Assembly: GCF_900088125.1 (NCBI RefSeq)
Contig: NZ_FLQT01000003.1
Location: 1,673,071-1,737,070 of the forward strand
DNA: 64,000 nt
Direction of reading: 5' to 3'
Origin: Peptoniphilus pacaensis
Lineage (GTDB): Bacteria > Bacillota > Clostridia > Tissierellales > Peptoniphilaceae
In this document: in pieces, positions 7,500 to 16,636 of the stretch
Position numbering within the stretch: the first letter of the stretch is position 1
Layout of the letters: each line of letters opens with the position of its first letter
The notes under the pieces: model-generated
Seen by the model: the letters and a program-made list of their open reading frames with translations, nothing else
Databases searched by the model: none
Told to the model about the DNA's origin: nothing
Position numbers and translations under genes: made by a program

Positions 7500-10400
7500 T
7501 CAATCAAGAAAAGCATCCATCAGAGCGCGCCCTGATGGATTTTATTTTAAATCATTCCATACCTTTCAAAAAGCTCGTCTATAACAGAGACAGATCCGCT
7601 TTAAATTTGCACTTCAACTGTGAAGAAGGGGATTGGAGCGACGACTTCGCACAACTTGTGGCAGAATGTTACCCCACATTGGCCGTTAAGATGTTTTACT
7701 TGGAAAAGAAAAAGGAGCTGCCGTCCTATACGGAAGACGAGATCTATGATTTTTTAAAGACGTCGATTATTTCTTCCGGCGCTTGGCTCGAGAGAGGATG
7801 CTTCTCCTTAAAAGAGAGCCACATCACCCTTCAGGTACCGAATGCCACCGTGGAAAAGACAGTCCTTTCCATGGGCATTGAAAGCCGCTTGGAGGAAATA
7901 ACCGGACGCCATTACTTCCTGGAATGCTGCTGCTCGGAAGAGGGCTGTGAATTAAAAGCCTTAGAGGAGATGATCGAAAGCGAAGAGTCGGTTTTCTGCA
8001 ACGATTTTAAAATTGAAACGCCGACGGCCGTCCAAGCGCCTGCGAAAAACGAGGACGAAGTTTACAGCTTCGGCAAGAATAAATTCGAAGCGCCGACTCC
8101 TCTCAATCAGTGCAGACTCGGCGAGACGGTGACGATTACGGGCTCTGTCTTCGATTTCGACGCCCGACCCATTAAAAATGACAAAACCCTGTTTATCCTG
8201 TCGATTTACGACGGCACGGACAGTACGACGGTAAAGGCTTTCGCCAAAAACAAAGAAGCCGATGCCTTCGCCGGGACCTTCTCCAAAGGCAAGACCGTGT
8301 CCGTTCACGGGAAGTACGATTTCGACAGCTTCGACAAGCGGGAGTGCATGGTGGCAAAAAACATCAAGCTGTCCCCCGCGCCGAAGCGCGTCGATAGAAA
8401 CGAACGCAAGCGTATCGAACTTCACGTCCATACGAAGATGAGCAATATGGACGGCACCAACACCATCGGCGATTTCGCCAAGCAGGCCAAGGCCTGGGGC
8501 CACGAGGCCATCGCCATTACCGACGACAATGTGGTGCAGGGCTATCCGGACGCCATGAATGCGGCTAAGAAAAACGACATACGCATACTTTATGGCATCG
8601 ATGCCGATGTGGTGGACGACGAGGAACTTATTTATAAAAATCCGGCGCAGGTCGATCACGGAACCGGTTACGTGGTTTTTGACTTGGAGACTACGGGTTT
8701 TTCGCCGCGCTACGACGAAGTCACGGAAATCGGCGCCGTAAAAATCGAAGACGGGCGCATCACCGAACGCTTTTCAACCTTCGTCAATCCCATGCGGCCC
8801 ATTCCGGAAAGGGTGGTGGAGCTTACCAATATTACGGACGAGATGGTAGCGAATGCGGACCCCATCGACGTGGTCCTACCGAAATTCGAGACCTTTATCG
8901 GCGATTGTATTTTGGTAGCACACAATGCTTCTTTCGACTCCCGATTTATCGAATACAGACGGAAGGGGAAGGCGCCCTATCCCACCATCGACACCTTGCT
9001 CTTGGCTCGGTCCTTGGATATTCAGGTGAAGAATTTTCGATTGGGCACGCTGGCGAAGCGCTTCGGCATCAATTTGCAGGGCGCTCACCGGGCCGTCAAC
9101 GACGCCGAGGCCACGGCGGAATTATTTTTGCAACTGCAACGGCTGACGGAAAAGTGCGGCGTCGAAAAGCCCGACGACCTAAACACATTGAAACCCGAAG
9201 GGCCGGAAAAATCTTTCCCCGCTAAAATGACCATATTCCCGAAAAATCTGGAAGGCCTTACAGCCATGTACCATTTGGTTTCAAGCTCTCACATGGATCA
9301 TTTTTTCCGTACGGCCCGTATGCTCCGTTCGGAAGTCTTAAAAAATAAAGAGAACTTTATCATCGGATCCGGGGGAGAAGAGGGCGAGTTGATCGATGCC
9401 TATTTGCGCGGTGCAGAAGAAAGGGAGCTAAAGCATATCGCTTCGAATTTCGACTACATCGAAGTGGCGCCGCCGAAACGTTACGGCAAGGCCTATGCCG
9501 ATGGCCTATTAAGAAATGAAGACGACGCCCGGGAAATGATTTTGGATTTAATCAAGCTGGCAAAAGAACTGGATATCCCCGTCGTCGCCTCTTCCGACGT
9601 GCGTTACCTAAACGAAGACAACGCGGAATTTCTTCAAATACTTGAGCATTCGAAATTCCGGGGCCGCCCCTTTACAAATAAGGGCGCATACTTTATGACC
9701 ACCGACGAAATGCTCGATGCCTTTTCCTTTTTGGGAGAAGAGGCCGAAGCCATCGTCATCGACAATCCGAAGAAGATCGCTGATTCCATCGACGTGTTTC
9801 CTCCGATTCCATCGGGAAAATATCCGCCGAAAATTAAAAATGCCGACGTAGATTTAAAGGCCGACGCATTTAAACGGGCGAAAGATATATACGGCGATCC
9901 ACTGCCGAAAATCGTAGAGGACCGTTTAAACACGGAACTTGAAAGCATTATTGGAAACGGCTACGCGGTCATGTATAAAATCGCTCAGCAGCTGGTGCAA
10001 AAATCAAACGACGACGGCTATTACGTCGGCTCTCGGGGCTCCGTAGGCTCCTCCTTTGTCGCCACAATGACCGGCATTACGGAAGTCAATCCCCTCATGC
10101 CTCACTACGTTTGTGGTAACTGTCAATATAGCGAGTTTATCGACGACGGTAAGGTAAGCACGGGCTTCGACTTGCCGAAAAAGAATTGCCCGGTCTGCGG
10201 CGAGCCCTTGATTCGCGAAGGACATAAGATTCCATTCGAAGTCTTCCTGGGCTTTTACGGCGACAAGGAACCGGATATCGACTTAAACTTTGCCGGCGAG
10301 TATCAGCCCACGGCCCACAAATTTATCGAGGATTACTTCGGCGAAGGCTACGTCTTCCGCGCCGGCACTATCGGCACCTTGGCGGAGAAAACCGCCTTCG

Positions 10401-11716
10401 GCTTGGTGAAGAAATTCATCGAAGAAAATGACATTCAGAAAAACCCCGTGGAGATCTTGCGACTGGCCAAGGGCATCGAAGGGGTGAAGCGCACCAGTGG
10501 ACAACACCCGGGCGGCATTATGATCGTGCCGAAGGACGAAGACATCCACCACTTTACGCCGATTCAGTATCCGGCGGATGAGAAGAAGAAAAACGTCATT
10601 ACCACCCACTTCGACTACCACTCCATCAGTGAAAATATTTTAAAGCTGGACATTCTCGGCCACGATGCGCCGTCCATCCTGCGTATGCTGGAAGATTTAA
10701 CCGGCGTTCCCATGGAAAGCATCGACCTGAACGATCCCGATGTCATGAGTTTATTTACCTCCACGGATGCATTAAAGGTGGACGAAACACTCTTCACTTC
10801 CCCGACGGGGACATTGGGGATTCCCGAGTTCGGGACGGATTTCGTCGTGCGCATGCTTATGGACACGAAACCGTCGACCTTCGGCGAGCTGGTGAATATT
10901 TCCGGCCTTTCCCACGGCACCGACGTGTGGACGGGCAACGCCCAGGACCTTGTGCACTCCAATAAGGCCACCATATCGGAAGTTATCAGTACCCGGGAAG
11001 ACATAATGAACTACCTCATCGTCGCCGGTGCGGAAAACAAAGTGGCCTTCGATACCATGGAGGCGGTGCGAAAAGGTCGCGGCCTTCCTGAAAAATACAT
11101 GGACGTCTTAAAGACCTTGGATGTGCCGAGTTGGTATTTCGAAAGCTGCGAAAAGATCAAGTACATGTTCCCCCGGGCCCACGCCGTGGCCTATGTTATG
11201 ACCAGTATTCGCATCGCCTGGTATAAAGTCCATTACCCTCTGGCATTTTACGCCGCTTACTTTACGACCAAGCTGTCGGACCTAAACGGCGATCTGCTGA
11301 TCGGCGGCATCGACAGCATTAAAAAACGGATGGAATGGATCGAAAACAATGACGAGGCGACCAAGGCGGAATTATCCGAAATACCCATTCTGCGCGTCGT
11401 CATGGAAATGATGGCGAGGGGCTATGCCTTTGAGCCCATCCACCTGGGCGTGTCCCATTACGAAAAGTTTTATGTCTACGAAGGAAAGGTGCTTTTGCCC
11501 ATCAGTTCCCTTCAGGGAATCGGACGCACGGTGGCGAAAGAAATTTACGAAGCCGTTGCTGAACAGGAATTTCTTTCCGTAGAAGATATGATGAAGCGGA
11601 CCGGCGCTTCCAAAACTGTCGTGGAGACCTTAAAAGCACACGGCGCCCTCAGGGGAATCCCGCAAGATAACCAGTTAAGCATCATGGATCTTATTGGCGA
11701 TACCGGCAAAATGTGA
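7496..11716 (+). CDS. polC: DNA polymerase III alpha subunit, PolC type
   Basis: PolC is the replicative leading-strand polymerase of low-GC Gram-positives, with built-in proofreading. The 1406-residue product shows, in order: an N-terminal region; an OB fold (about 210-300); the first half of the PHP domain (IELHVHTKMSNMDGTN near 307); a DEDD 3'-5' exonuclease inserted into PHP (VVFDLETTGF near 391, to about 560); the zinc module CGNCQYSEF...CPVCGEP (near 870-900); and the polymerase active site with PDIDLNF near 925. The GTG start overlaps the ispG stop. A promoter for the following rimP operon lies within its last codons. Confidence 0.98.
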   Translation: MINQEKHPSERALMDFILNHSIPFKKLVYNRDRSALNLHFNCEEGDWSDDFAQLVAECYPTLAVKMFYLEKKKELPSYTEDEIYDFLKTSIISSGAWLERGCFSLKESHITLQVPNATVEKTVLSMGIESRLEEITGRHYFLECCCSEEGCELKALEEMIESEESVFCNDFKIETPTAVQAPAKNEDEVYSFGKNKFEAPTPLNQCRLGETVTITGSVFDFDARPIKNDKTLFILSIYDGTDSTTVKAFAKNKEADAFAGTFSKGKTVSVHGKYDFDSFDKRECMVAKNIKLSPAPKRVDRNERKRIELHVHTKMSNMDGTNTIGDFAKQAKAWGHEAIAITDDNVVQGYPDAMNAAKKNDIRILYGIDADVVDDEELIYKNPAQVDHGTGYVVFDLETTGFSPRYDEVTEIGAVKIEDGRITERFSTFVNPMRPIPERVVELTNITDEMVANADPIDVVLPKFETFIGDCILVAHNASFDSRFIEYRRKGKAPYPTIDTLLLARSLDIQVKNFRLGTLAKRFGINLQGAHRAVNDAEATAELFLQLQRLTEKCGVEKPDDLNTLKPEGPEKSFPAKMTIFPKNLEGLTAMYHLVSSSHMDHFFRTARMLRSEVLKNKENFIIGSGGEEGELIDAYLRGAEERELKHIASNFDYIEVAPPKRYGKAYADGLLRNEDDAREMILDLIKLAKELDIPVVASSDVRYLNEDNAEFLQILEHSKFRGRPFTNKGAYFMTTDEMLDAFSFLGEEAEAIVIDNPKKIADSIDVFPPIPSGKYPPKIKNADVDLKADAFKRAKDIYGDPLPKIVEDRLNTELESIIGNGYAVMYKIAQQLVQKSNDDGYYVGSRGSVGSSFVATMTGITEVNPLMPHYVCGNCQYSEFIDDGKVSTGFDLPKKNCPVCGEPLIREGHKIPFEVFLGFYGDKEPDIDLNFAGEYQPTAHKFIEDYFGEGYVFRAGTIGTLAEKTAFGLVKKFIEENDIQKNPVEILRLAKGIEGVKRTSGQHPGGIMIVPKDEDIHHFTPIQYPADEKKKNVITTHFDYHSISENILKLDILGHDAPSILRMLEDLTGVPMESIDLNDPDVMSLFTSTDALKVDETLFTSPTGTLGIPEFGTDFVVRMLMDTKPSTFGELVNISGLSHGTDVWTGNAQDLVHSNKATISEVISTREDIMNYLIVAGAENKVAFDTMEAVRKGRGLPEKYMDVLKTLDVPSWYFESCEKIKYMFPRAHAVAYVMTSIRIAWYKVHYPLAFYAAYFTTKLSDLNGDLLIGGIDSIKKRMEWIENNDEATKAELSEIPILRVVMEMMARGYAFEPIHLGVSHYEKFYVYEGKVLLPISSLQGIGRTVAKEIYEAVAEQEFLSVEDMMKRTGASKTVVETLKAHGALRGIPQDNQLSIMDLIGDTGKM

Positions 11717-11722
11717 TATACT
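11694..11722 (+). promoter_or_regulatory. promoter of the rimP-nusA-infB operon
   Basis: TTGGCG (11694-11699) and TATACT (11717-11722) are exactly 17 bases apart, with the extended -10 dinucleotide TG at 11714-11715. It overlaps the end of polC. Predicted start is near 11729, so the nascent transcript meets a terminator after about 15 bases. Confidence 0.7.
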
Positions 11723-11743
11723 AAAGAAAAGATAGACGAGTAG

Positions 11744-11774
11744 AACTAGAGTGGGTCCACCACTCTAGTTTTTT
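11744..11774 (+). terminator. terminator/attenuator in the rimP leader
   Basis: AACTAGAGTGG (11744-11754) pairs perfectly with CCACTCTAGTT (11760-11770) around a 5-base loop, followed by a T-run to 11774. The rimP ribosome site GGAGGTG begins four bases later. It ends transcripts from polC and, because a promoter lies just upstream, also intercepts transcripts of rimP-nusA, which fits attenuation control. Confidence 0.85.
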
Positions 11775-11789
11775 ATGGGAGGTGAGTTC

Positions 11790-12251
11790 TTGAAACATTC
11801 TCAAGTACGCGGAATCGTCACATCGGCTGCAGAAAAGGCGGCAAGTGAACGAGGTTACGAAATTGTAGAAGTGGAGGTTTCGAACAAGACGCCGTCGCGT
11901 ATTGTGATCACGGTGTATCATCCTGAAGGCGTGAAAATCGACGACTGCGCCGATATTTCCCGCCACATAGGCGAGTTAATCGACGGCGAGGACTTATTCG
12001 AAGGCAAATACACCCTGGAAGTTCAATCGCCGGGATTGGATCGGCCGATTCGCAGCAAAGACGATTACAGGCGAAATATGGGAAAAAAGGTCGAGGTTCA
12101 CCTCTACAAAAAAGTAGACGAGCGGAAAGAATTTGTTGGTATTTTAGCGGACTACGGCGAAGAAACCGTGGATATCCGCACGGAAGATGGAAAAATTGTC
12201 ACCTTTGATTCAAAATCCATCTCATTAATGCGACAGGTCATTGAATTTTAG
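11790..12251 (+). CDS. rimP: ribosome maturation factor RimP
   Basis: RimP helps mature the 30S subunit. The 153-residue product shows the family's two-domain layout: the N-terminal part with IVEVEVSNKTPSRIVITVYHPEG and CADISRHIGELIDGEDL, then YTLEVQSPGLDRPIRSKDDYRR and a C-terminal SH3-like barrel. The start is TTG at 11790, 5 bases after GGAGGTG; an in-frame ATG five codons upstream lies inside the ribosome site and is unlikely. It is first gene of rimP-nusA-rnpM-infB-rbfA, as in nearly all bacteria. Confidence 0.95.
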   Translation: MKHSQVRGIVTSAAEKAASERGYEIVEVEVSNKTPSRIVITVYHPEGVKIDDCADISRHIGELIDGEDLFEGKYTLEVQSPGLDRPIRSKDDYRRNMGKKVEVHLYKKVDERKEFVGILADYGEETVDIRTEDGKIVTFDSKSISLMRQVIEF

Positions 12252-12268
12252 GAGGCAAAGAAAAAACA

Positions 12269-13537
12269 ATGAATGAAGAGTTTATTTTAGCTCTGAAGCA
12301 ATTAGAAAGCGAAAAAGGAATTCCCGAAGATGTAATCATCGAGGCCCTTGAAACGGCACTCTTGTCCAGTTATAAGAAAAATTTCGGCACCTCGCAAAAT
12401 GTGGTCGTCGATATCGATCGAGAGACGGGAAAAATTTCTTTGGCCGCCGAAAAAGAAGTCGTGGAAGAAGTTTTCGACGACAACACGGAAATCTCCGTGG
12501 AAGAGGCGCGACAAGAAAATCCCAGATTGGAAATAGGCGATATTTACTACGAAGACATCGAACCGGAAAAATTCGGTCGCATCGCCGCACAAACGGCGAG
12601 ACAAGTGGTCATCCAACGGATCAAAGACGCCGAAAGAGATGTTATCTACGACGACTACGCCGATCGGGAAAATGAAATTATTACTTGCGACGTACAGCGC
12701 GTGACGAAAGGTAATGTCTTCGTCGACCTGGGAAAGACCGAAGCCATTTTGCCCGTGTCGGAACAAATCCAAGGGGAGTCTTACGAGCAGGGCGACCGCT
12801 ATAAAATGTTGGTCTTGGAAGTCAACAAACAGCCGAAGGGACCGCAAATCGTCCTTTCCAGAAGCCATCCGAATTTAGTGAGACGTCTGTTTGAGTTGGA
12901 AGTGCCGGAGATTCACGACGGAATCGTCGAGATTTTCTCTATCGCGAGAGAAGCGGGGAGCCGGACGAAGATCGCCGTCTTCAGCAAAGACGAAGACGTG
13001 GATCCCTTGGGCGCCTGTGTCGGTTTTAAAGGCAGTCGAGTGAAGACCATTGTCGACGAATTGCACGACGAAAAAATCGACATCGTCATTTGGGAAAAAG
13101 ACATTGCTGCATTCATCGGCAACGCCCTGAGCCCGTCGAAGGTCGTAGAAGTCTTTATCAATCAACGGGAAAAATCCGCCATGGTCGTCGTACCGGACTA
13201 TCAACTTTCTCTGGCCATCGGAAAAGAAGGGCAGAATGCGCGCCTGGCGGCAAAGCTGACGAACTGGAAAATCGATATAAAATCCGAAACGCAATTTGAC
13301 GAATACCTGGATTCCCTTTCCATGGACATGGACGACTTCAGAACCTATTTTGAAAATACGTCGGCGGAATCCACGGAAGACAGTACATCGGACGAATTAT
13401 TCGCAGCCGATGAAAGTGGCGAAACGAAAGTCAGCGACAATTTCGCAAGTATCGGCGGTCTCACCGGCATGGACCTGTCGGAATTATTCCAAGATGCCGG
13501 CGATAGTACAGCGGAGGAAGCAGCGCAAGATGAGTAA
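12269..13537 (+). CDS. nusA: transcription termination/antitermination factor NusA
   Basis: NusA binds RNA polymerase and nascent RNA and modulates pausing, termination and antitermination. The 422-residue product has an N-terminal polymerase-binding domain, an S1 domain (CDVQRVTKGNVFVDLGKTEAI, about 138-200) and two KH domains (about 230-345, including GACVGFKGSRVKTIVDEL). The last ~70 residues form an acidic Ser/Glu/Asp-rich tail without the AR repeats of E. coli NusA. TAGGAGG precedes the ATG. NusA may act on the hairpin terminator in its own operon leader. Confidence 0.97.
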   Translation: MNEEFILALKQLESEKGIPEDVIIEALETALLSSYKKNFGTSQNVVVDIDRETGKISLAAEKEVVEEVFDDNTEISVEEARQENPRLEIGDIYYEDIEPEKFGRIAAQTARQVVIQRIKDAERDVIYDDYADRENEIITCDVQRVTKGNVFVDLGKTEAILPVSEQIQGESYEQGDRYKMLVLEVNKQPKGPQIVLSRSHPNLVRRLFELEVPEIHDGIVEIFSIAREAGSRTKIAVFSKDEDVDPLGACVGFKGSRVKTIVDELHDEKIDIVIWEKDIAAFIGNALSPSKVVEVFINQREKSAMVVVPDYQLSLAIGKEGQNARLAAKLTNWKIDIKSETQFDEYLDSLSMDMDDFRTYFENTSAESTEDSTSDELFAADESGETKVSDNFASIGGLTGMDLSELFQDAGDSTAEEAAQDE

Positions 13538-13549
13538 GAGGATTCATCA

Positions 13550-13819
13550 ATGAACAAAACGAAAAAAGTTCCCTTGCGCAAATGCGTAGGGTGTTCTGAA
13601 TCGAAACCGAAGAAAGAGCTCATACGAATCGTAAAAAATAAAGAACAAGAGGTTTTTATAGATGAAACGGGAAAAGCAAATGGCAGAGGCGCTTATGTTT
13701 GTAAAGATATAAAGTGCCTGGACAGGGCGATTAAAACGAAGGCTATCTACAAGGCCTTGGGAAAAGATCTTACTGAGGAAATGATCGAATCGCTTCGCCA
13801 ATCACTGGCAGATCTATAA
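13550..13819 (+). CDS. rnpM: RNase P modulator RnpM (YlxR family)
   Basis: YlxR-family proteins are small RNA-binding proteins; the B. subtilis member was renamed RnpM after being shown to bind and modulate RNase P RNA. The 89-residue product has the family core VPLRKCVGCSESKPKKEL, then the ETGKANGRGAYVC strand-turn motif. Cysteines occur at CVGC and near the C-terminal half. It lies between nusA and infB; the L7Ae-like ylxQ that usually follows is missing, because infB starts 26 bases downstream. GAGGATTC precedes the start. Confidence 0.9.
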   Translation: MNKTKKVPLRKCVGCSESKPKKELIRIVKNKEQEVFIDETGKANGRGAYVCKDIKCLDRAIKTKAIYKALGKDLTEEMIESLRQSLADL

Positions 13820-13845
13820 TCCTCTTTTAATGAGGAGGTGTTCTC

Positions 13846-16272
13846 ATGTCGAACAAAAGAGTTTACACGGTAGCCAAGGAATTTGGCATGGCCAGCAAGG
13901 ATTTAATGGACATTCTTGAGCAGGCAAATATCACCGTCAAAAGTCACATGAGTACTTTAAGTGAACAGCAACAAAAGGATCTTCTGAGCTATATCAGAAA
14001 GGCGCAAACGGCGCAAAGCGGCGGTGCTCAAAAAGCCGAAGAGACGGAAAAGAAACCGGCACCAAAAGTGGAGGACGAGAAGAAAAAAGATTCGACCCCC
14101 GCAAAGAAGCGGACAACTGAAAAGAGCGAGAAAAAAATCACGACGGAACGTAAGCCGGCGAAAAGGGAAACGGAAAAGACGACGGCGAAAAAACAGGACA
14201 AGGCTCCTGCTCATACGCCTACCAGTCCCGATACGGTAAAAGAATCTTCGCGCAAAGTGCAGGAAAAAAGCGCACCGGAAGTGGATGCTTATGAGGATAA
14301 GCAATATTCCGACGGCACCGGCCAAAAGCATTCGGATCTGAAGAAGAGCAAAAAGAAAAAGCAAAAAGAAGCGAAGAAACAGAAGGAAAGAGAAAAAGCG
14401 AATGCCCGGCCGCAAGACTTTGAAAAGCCGAAGGCACCGAAGAAGAAAACGAGAAGTCAGAAGCGCAAAGAGCGTATGGCGAAGGAAGATGTAAAGGGGG
14501 ACGGGGCTATTAAGATCAAGGCACCGTTAACGGTTAAGGAATTTGCCGATACAGTCGGCATCAGCTTGGCACAAGTTATTACGAAGCTTATCGGCTTAGG
14601 TGTTATGGCGACACAAAACGAATCCATCGATCGTGACGTTATCGAGATTTTAGCCGATGAATTAAAAATAGAGATCGAATTTATTTCCGAAGAAGATTCG
14701 AATATCGAAGAAATCTACGGCTTGGATCAGGAAGATCCCGAGGACAGCTTGGTAGGAAGACCACCGGTAGTCACCGTCATGGGTCACGTCGACCATGGCA
14801 AGACCTCGATCTTGGACGTCATCAAAAAGAGTCACGTCACGGCATCGGAAGCCGGCGGCATTACTCAACATATCGGTGCTTATCAGGTAACGGCAAACGG
14901 TAAGCCCATTACCTTCTTGGATACCCCCGGTCACGAAGCCTTTACGGCCATGCGTTCCAGAGGGGCGTCCATTACGGACATTGCCATTCTCGTCGTCGCA
15001 GCCGACGACGGCGTCATGCCTCAAACCAGAGAAGCCATCCACCACGCCAAGGCAGCCGGCGTTCCCATTATCGTCGCAATCAATAAGATCGACCGCGACG
15101 GCGCCAACCCCGACCGCGTACGCCAAGAGCTGACGGAAGAAGGATTGGTCTGCGAAGACTGGGGCGGCGATACCATCATGGTGGAAGTGTCGGCGAAAAC
15201 CAAGCAAGGGATTCCCGAGCTTCTGGACATGGTGCTTCTCGTAGCCGAAGTGTTGGAATTAAAGGCAAATCCCGATCGTCTGGCCGTAGGCACCATTGTG
15301 GAAGCCCGTCTCGACAAGGGCAAGGGACCCATGGCGACGATTCTCGTTCAAAAGGGAACCTTGACCAACGACAGCTATATCGTCAGCGGCACCTGCTACG
15401 GTCACATTCGCGCCATGAACGACGATAAGAAGAAGCGTCTGAAGACAGCCGGACCGGCGACGCCTGTCGTCGTTCTCGGTCTCGACGGCGTTCCCAATGC
15501 CGGGGATATGGTCTATGCCGTTAAAGATGAAAAGACAGCCAGAGAAATTGCCGCTCGAAACATCGCCCAAGAACGGGAAGAAAAATTGGCATCGAAGAAC
15601 AAGGTCTCTTTGAACAATCTCTTCGACAAGATTAAAGAAGGCGAGTTGAAGGATTTAAACCTGATCGTCAAAGCCGACGTGAAGGGGACCGTAGAAGCCT
15701 TGAATCAATCCTTGCTGAAATTAAACGACAACGAAGATGTGGATGAAGTCCAAGTTAACATTATCCACTCCGGCACCGGCGGAATTAACGAAAGCGATAT
15801 TAACCTGGCCTCCGCATCCAATGCATTGGTCATCGGTTTTAACGTGCGCCCGAACATTAATGCCATCGAACTAGCCAAACAGGAAGAAGTAGACGTGCGC
15901 ACCTACCGCGTCATTTACGACATTTTAAATGATGTGAAAAATGCCATCAGCGGCATGCTCACGCCGGAAATCACCGAAGAAGTCTTGGGTCGTTGCGAAG
16001 TACGTGAAACCTTCAAGCTTCCCTCCAACGACATCGTCGCCGGTATTTACGTCCTCAAGGGAAAAATTGCTCGAAAAGCATTCGTCAAGGTTTTGCGCGA
16101 CGACGTCATCATTCACGAAGGTGCGATCTCTTCTTTGAAGCGCTTCCAAGATGACGCCAAGGAAATCGCCCAAGGCTACGAAGGCGGTCTCATGGTGGAA
16201 AACTTTAACGACATTCAAGTCAACGACTTGCTGGAATGCTATATCGAAAAAGAAATAAAGAAGGAAATTTAA
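13846..16272 (+). CDS. infB: translation initiation factor IF-2
   Basis: IF-2 is the GTPase that brings formyl-Met-tRNA to the 30S subunit and promotes subunit joining. In the 808-residue product, residues 1-50 form the IF2N domain (YTVAKEFGMASKDLMDILEQ), then about 160 residues are Lys/Glu-rich low-complexity linker, then a second IF2N-like segment near 225. The G domain starts at GHVDHGKT (about 312) with DTPGHEAF and NKIDRD. Domains II-IV and the initiator-tRNA-binding C-terminal domain follow. GAGGAGGTG is 6 bases upstream of the ATG. Confidence 0.98.
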   Translation: MSNKRVYTVAKEFGMASKDLMDILEQANITVKSHMSTLSEQQQKDLLSYIRKAQTAQSGGAQKAEETEKKPAPKVEDEKKKDSTPAKKRTTEKSEKKITTERKPAKRETEKTTAKKQDKAPAHTPTSPDTVKESSRKVQEKSAPEVDAYEDKQYSDGTGQKHSDLKKSKKKKQKEAKKQKEREKANARPQDFEKPKAPKKKTRSQKRKERMAKEDVKGDGAIKIKAPLTVKEFADTVGISLAQVITKLIGLGVMATQNESIDRDVIEILADELKIEIEFISEEDSNIEEIYGLDQEDPEDSLVGRPPVVTVMGHVDHGKTSILDVIKKSHVTASEAGGITQHIGAYQVTANGKPITFLDTPGHEAFTAMRSRGASITDIAILVVAADDGVMPQTREAIHHAKAAGVPIIVAINKIDRDGANPDRVRQELTEEGLVCEDWGGDTIMVEVSAKTKQGIPELLDMVLLVAEVLELKANPDRLAVGTIVEARLDKGKGPMATILVQKGTLTNDSYIVSGTCYGHIRAMNDDKKKRLKTAGPATPVVVLGLDGVPNAGDMVYAVKDEKTAREIAARNIAQEREEKLASKNKVSLNNLFDKIKEGELKDLNLIVKADVKGTVEALNQSLLKLNDNEDVDEVQVNIIHSGTGGINESDINLASASNALVIGFNVRPNINAIELAKQEEVDVRTYRVIYDILNDVKNAISGMLTPEITEEVLGRCEVRETFKLPSNDIVAGIYVLKGKIARKAFVKVLRDDVIIHEGAISSLKRFQDDAKEIAQGYEGGLMVENFNDIQVNDLLECYIEKEIKKEI

Positions 16273-16273
16273 C

Positions 16274-16636
16274 ATGAAAGATAAACGGGTTCACCGAATA
16301 TCGGAAGAGGTGAAGAGGGAGCTTTCCGACATCATTCAAAATAAATTGAAAGATCCGCGGATTCCTCCCTTGACCAGTGTCTCCTTTGTCTCGGTGACGA
16401 GAGATCTTTCCTATGCCACCGTGGGCATTTCGATTTTCGGCGACGACGAAGCGAAAAAAGATGCCATGGACGGCTTGGAAAGTGCAAAAGGTTTTATGAA
16501 AAAGGAATTGGGCAGCCGCTTAAAATTACGAGCGATGCCCGAGCTCCTTTTGGAACTAGACGAAAGCATCGAAAAGGGCATGGCTCTGGAAGAAACGATT
16601 AATAGAGTAATGGAATCGGAGCATCGCAGTGAGTGA
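16274..16636 (+). CDS. rbfA: 30S ribosome-binding factor RbfA
   Basis: RbfA binds immature 30S subunits and helps process the 5' end of 16S rRNA; it matters most in the cold. The 120-residue product has the KH-like fold with the motifs RVHRISEEVKRELSDII at the N-terminus and KLKDPRIPPLTSVSFVSVTRDLSYA, close to family length. It starts one base after the infB stop and ends in an 8-base overlap with the following DHH gene, so all three are translationally coupled. Confidence 0.97.
   Translation: MKDKRVHRISEEVKRELSDIIQNKLKDPRIPPLTSVSFVSVTRDLSYATVGISIFGDDEAKKDAMDGLESAKGFMKKELGSRLKLRAMPELLLELDESIEKGMALEETINRVMESEHRSE

Noticed and set aside
13957-14437. Antisense proteins opposite the Lys/Glu-rich part of infB
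   Set aside because: They are Arg/Leu/Phe-rich complements of AAG/GAA codons with no ribosome sites and no recognisable domains.
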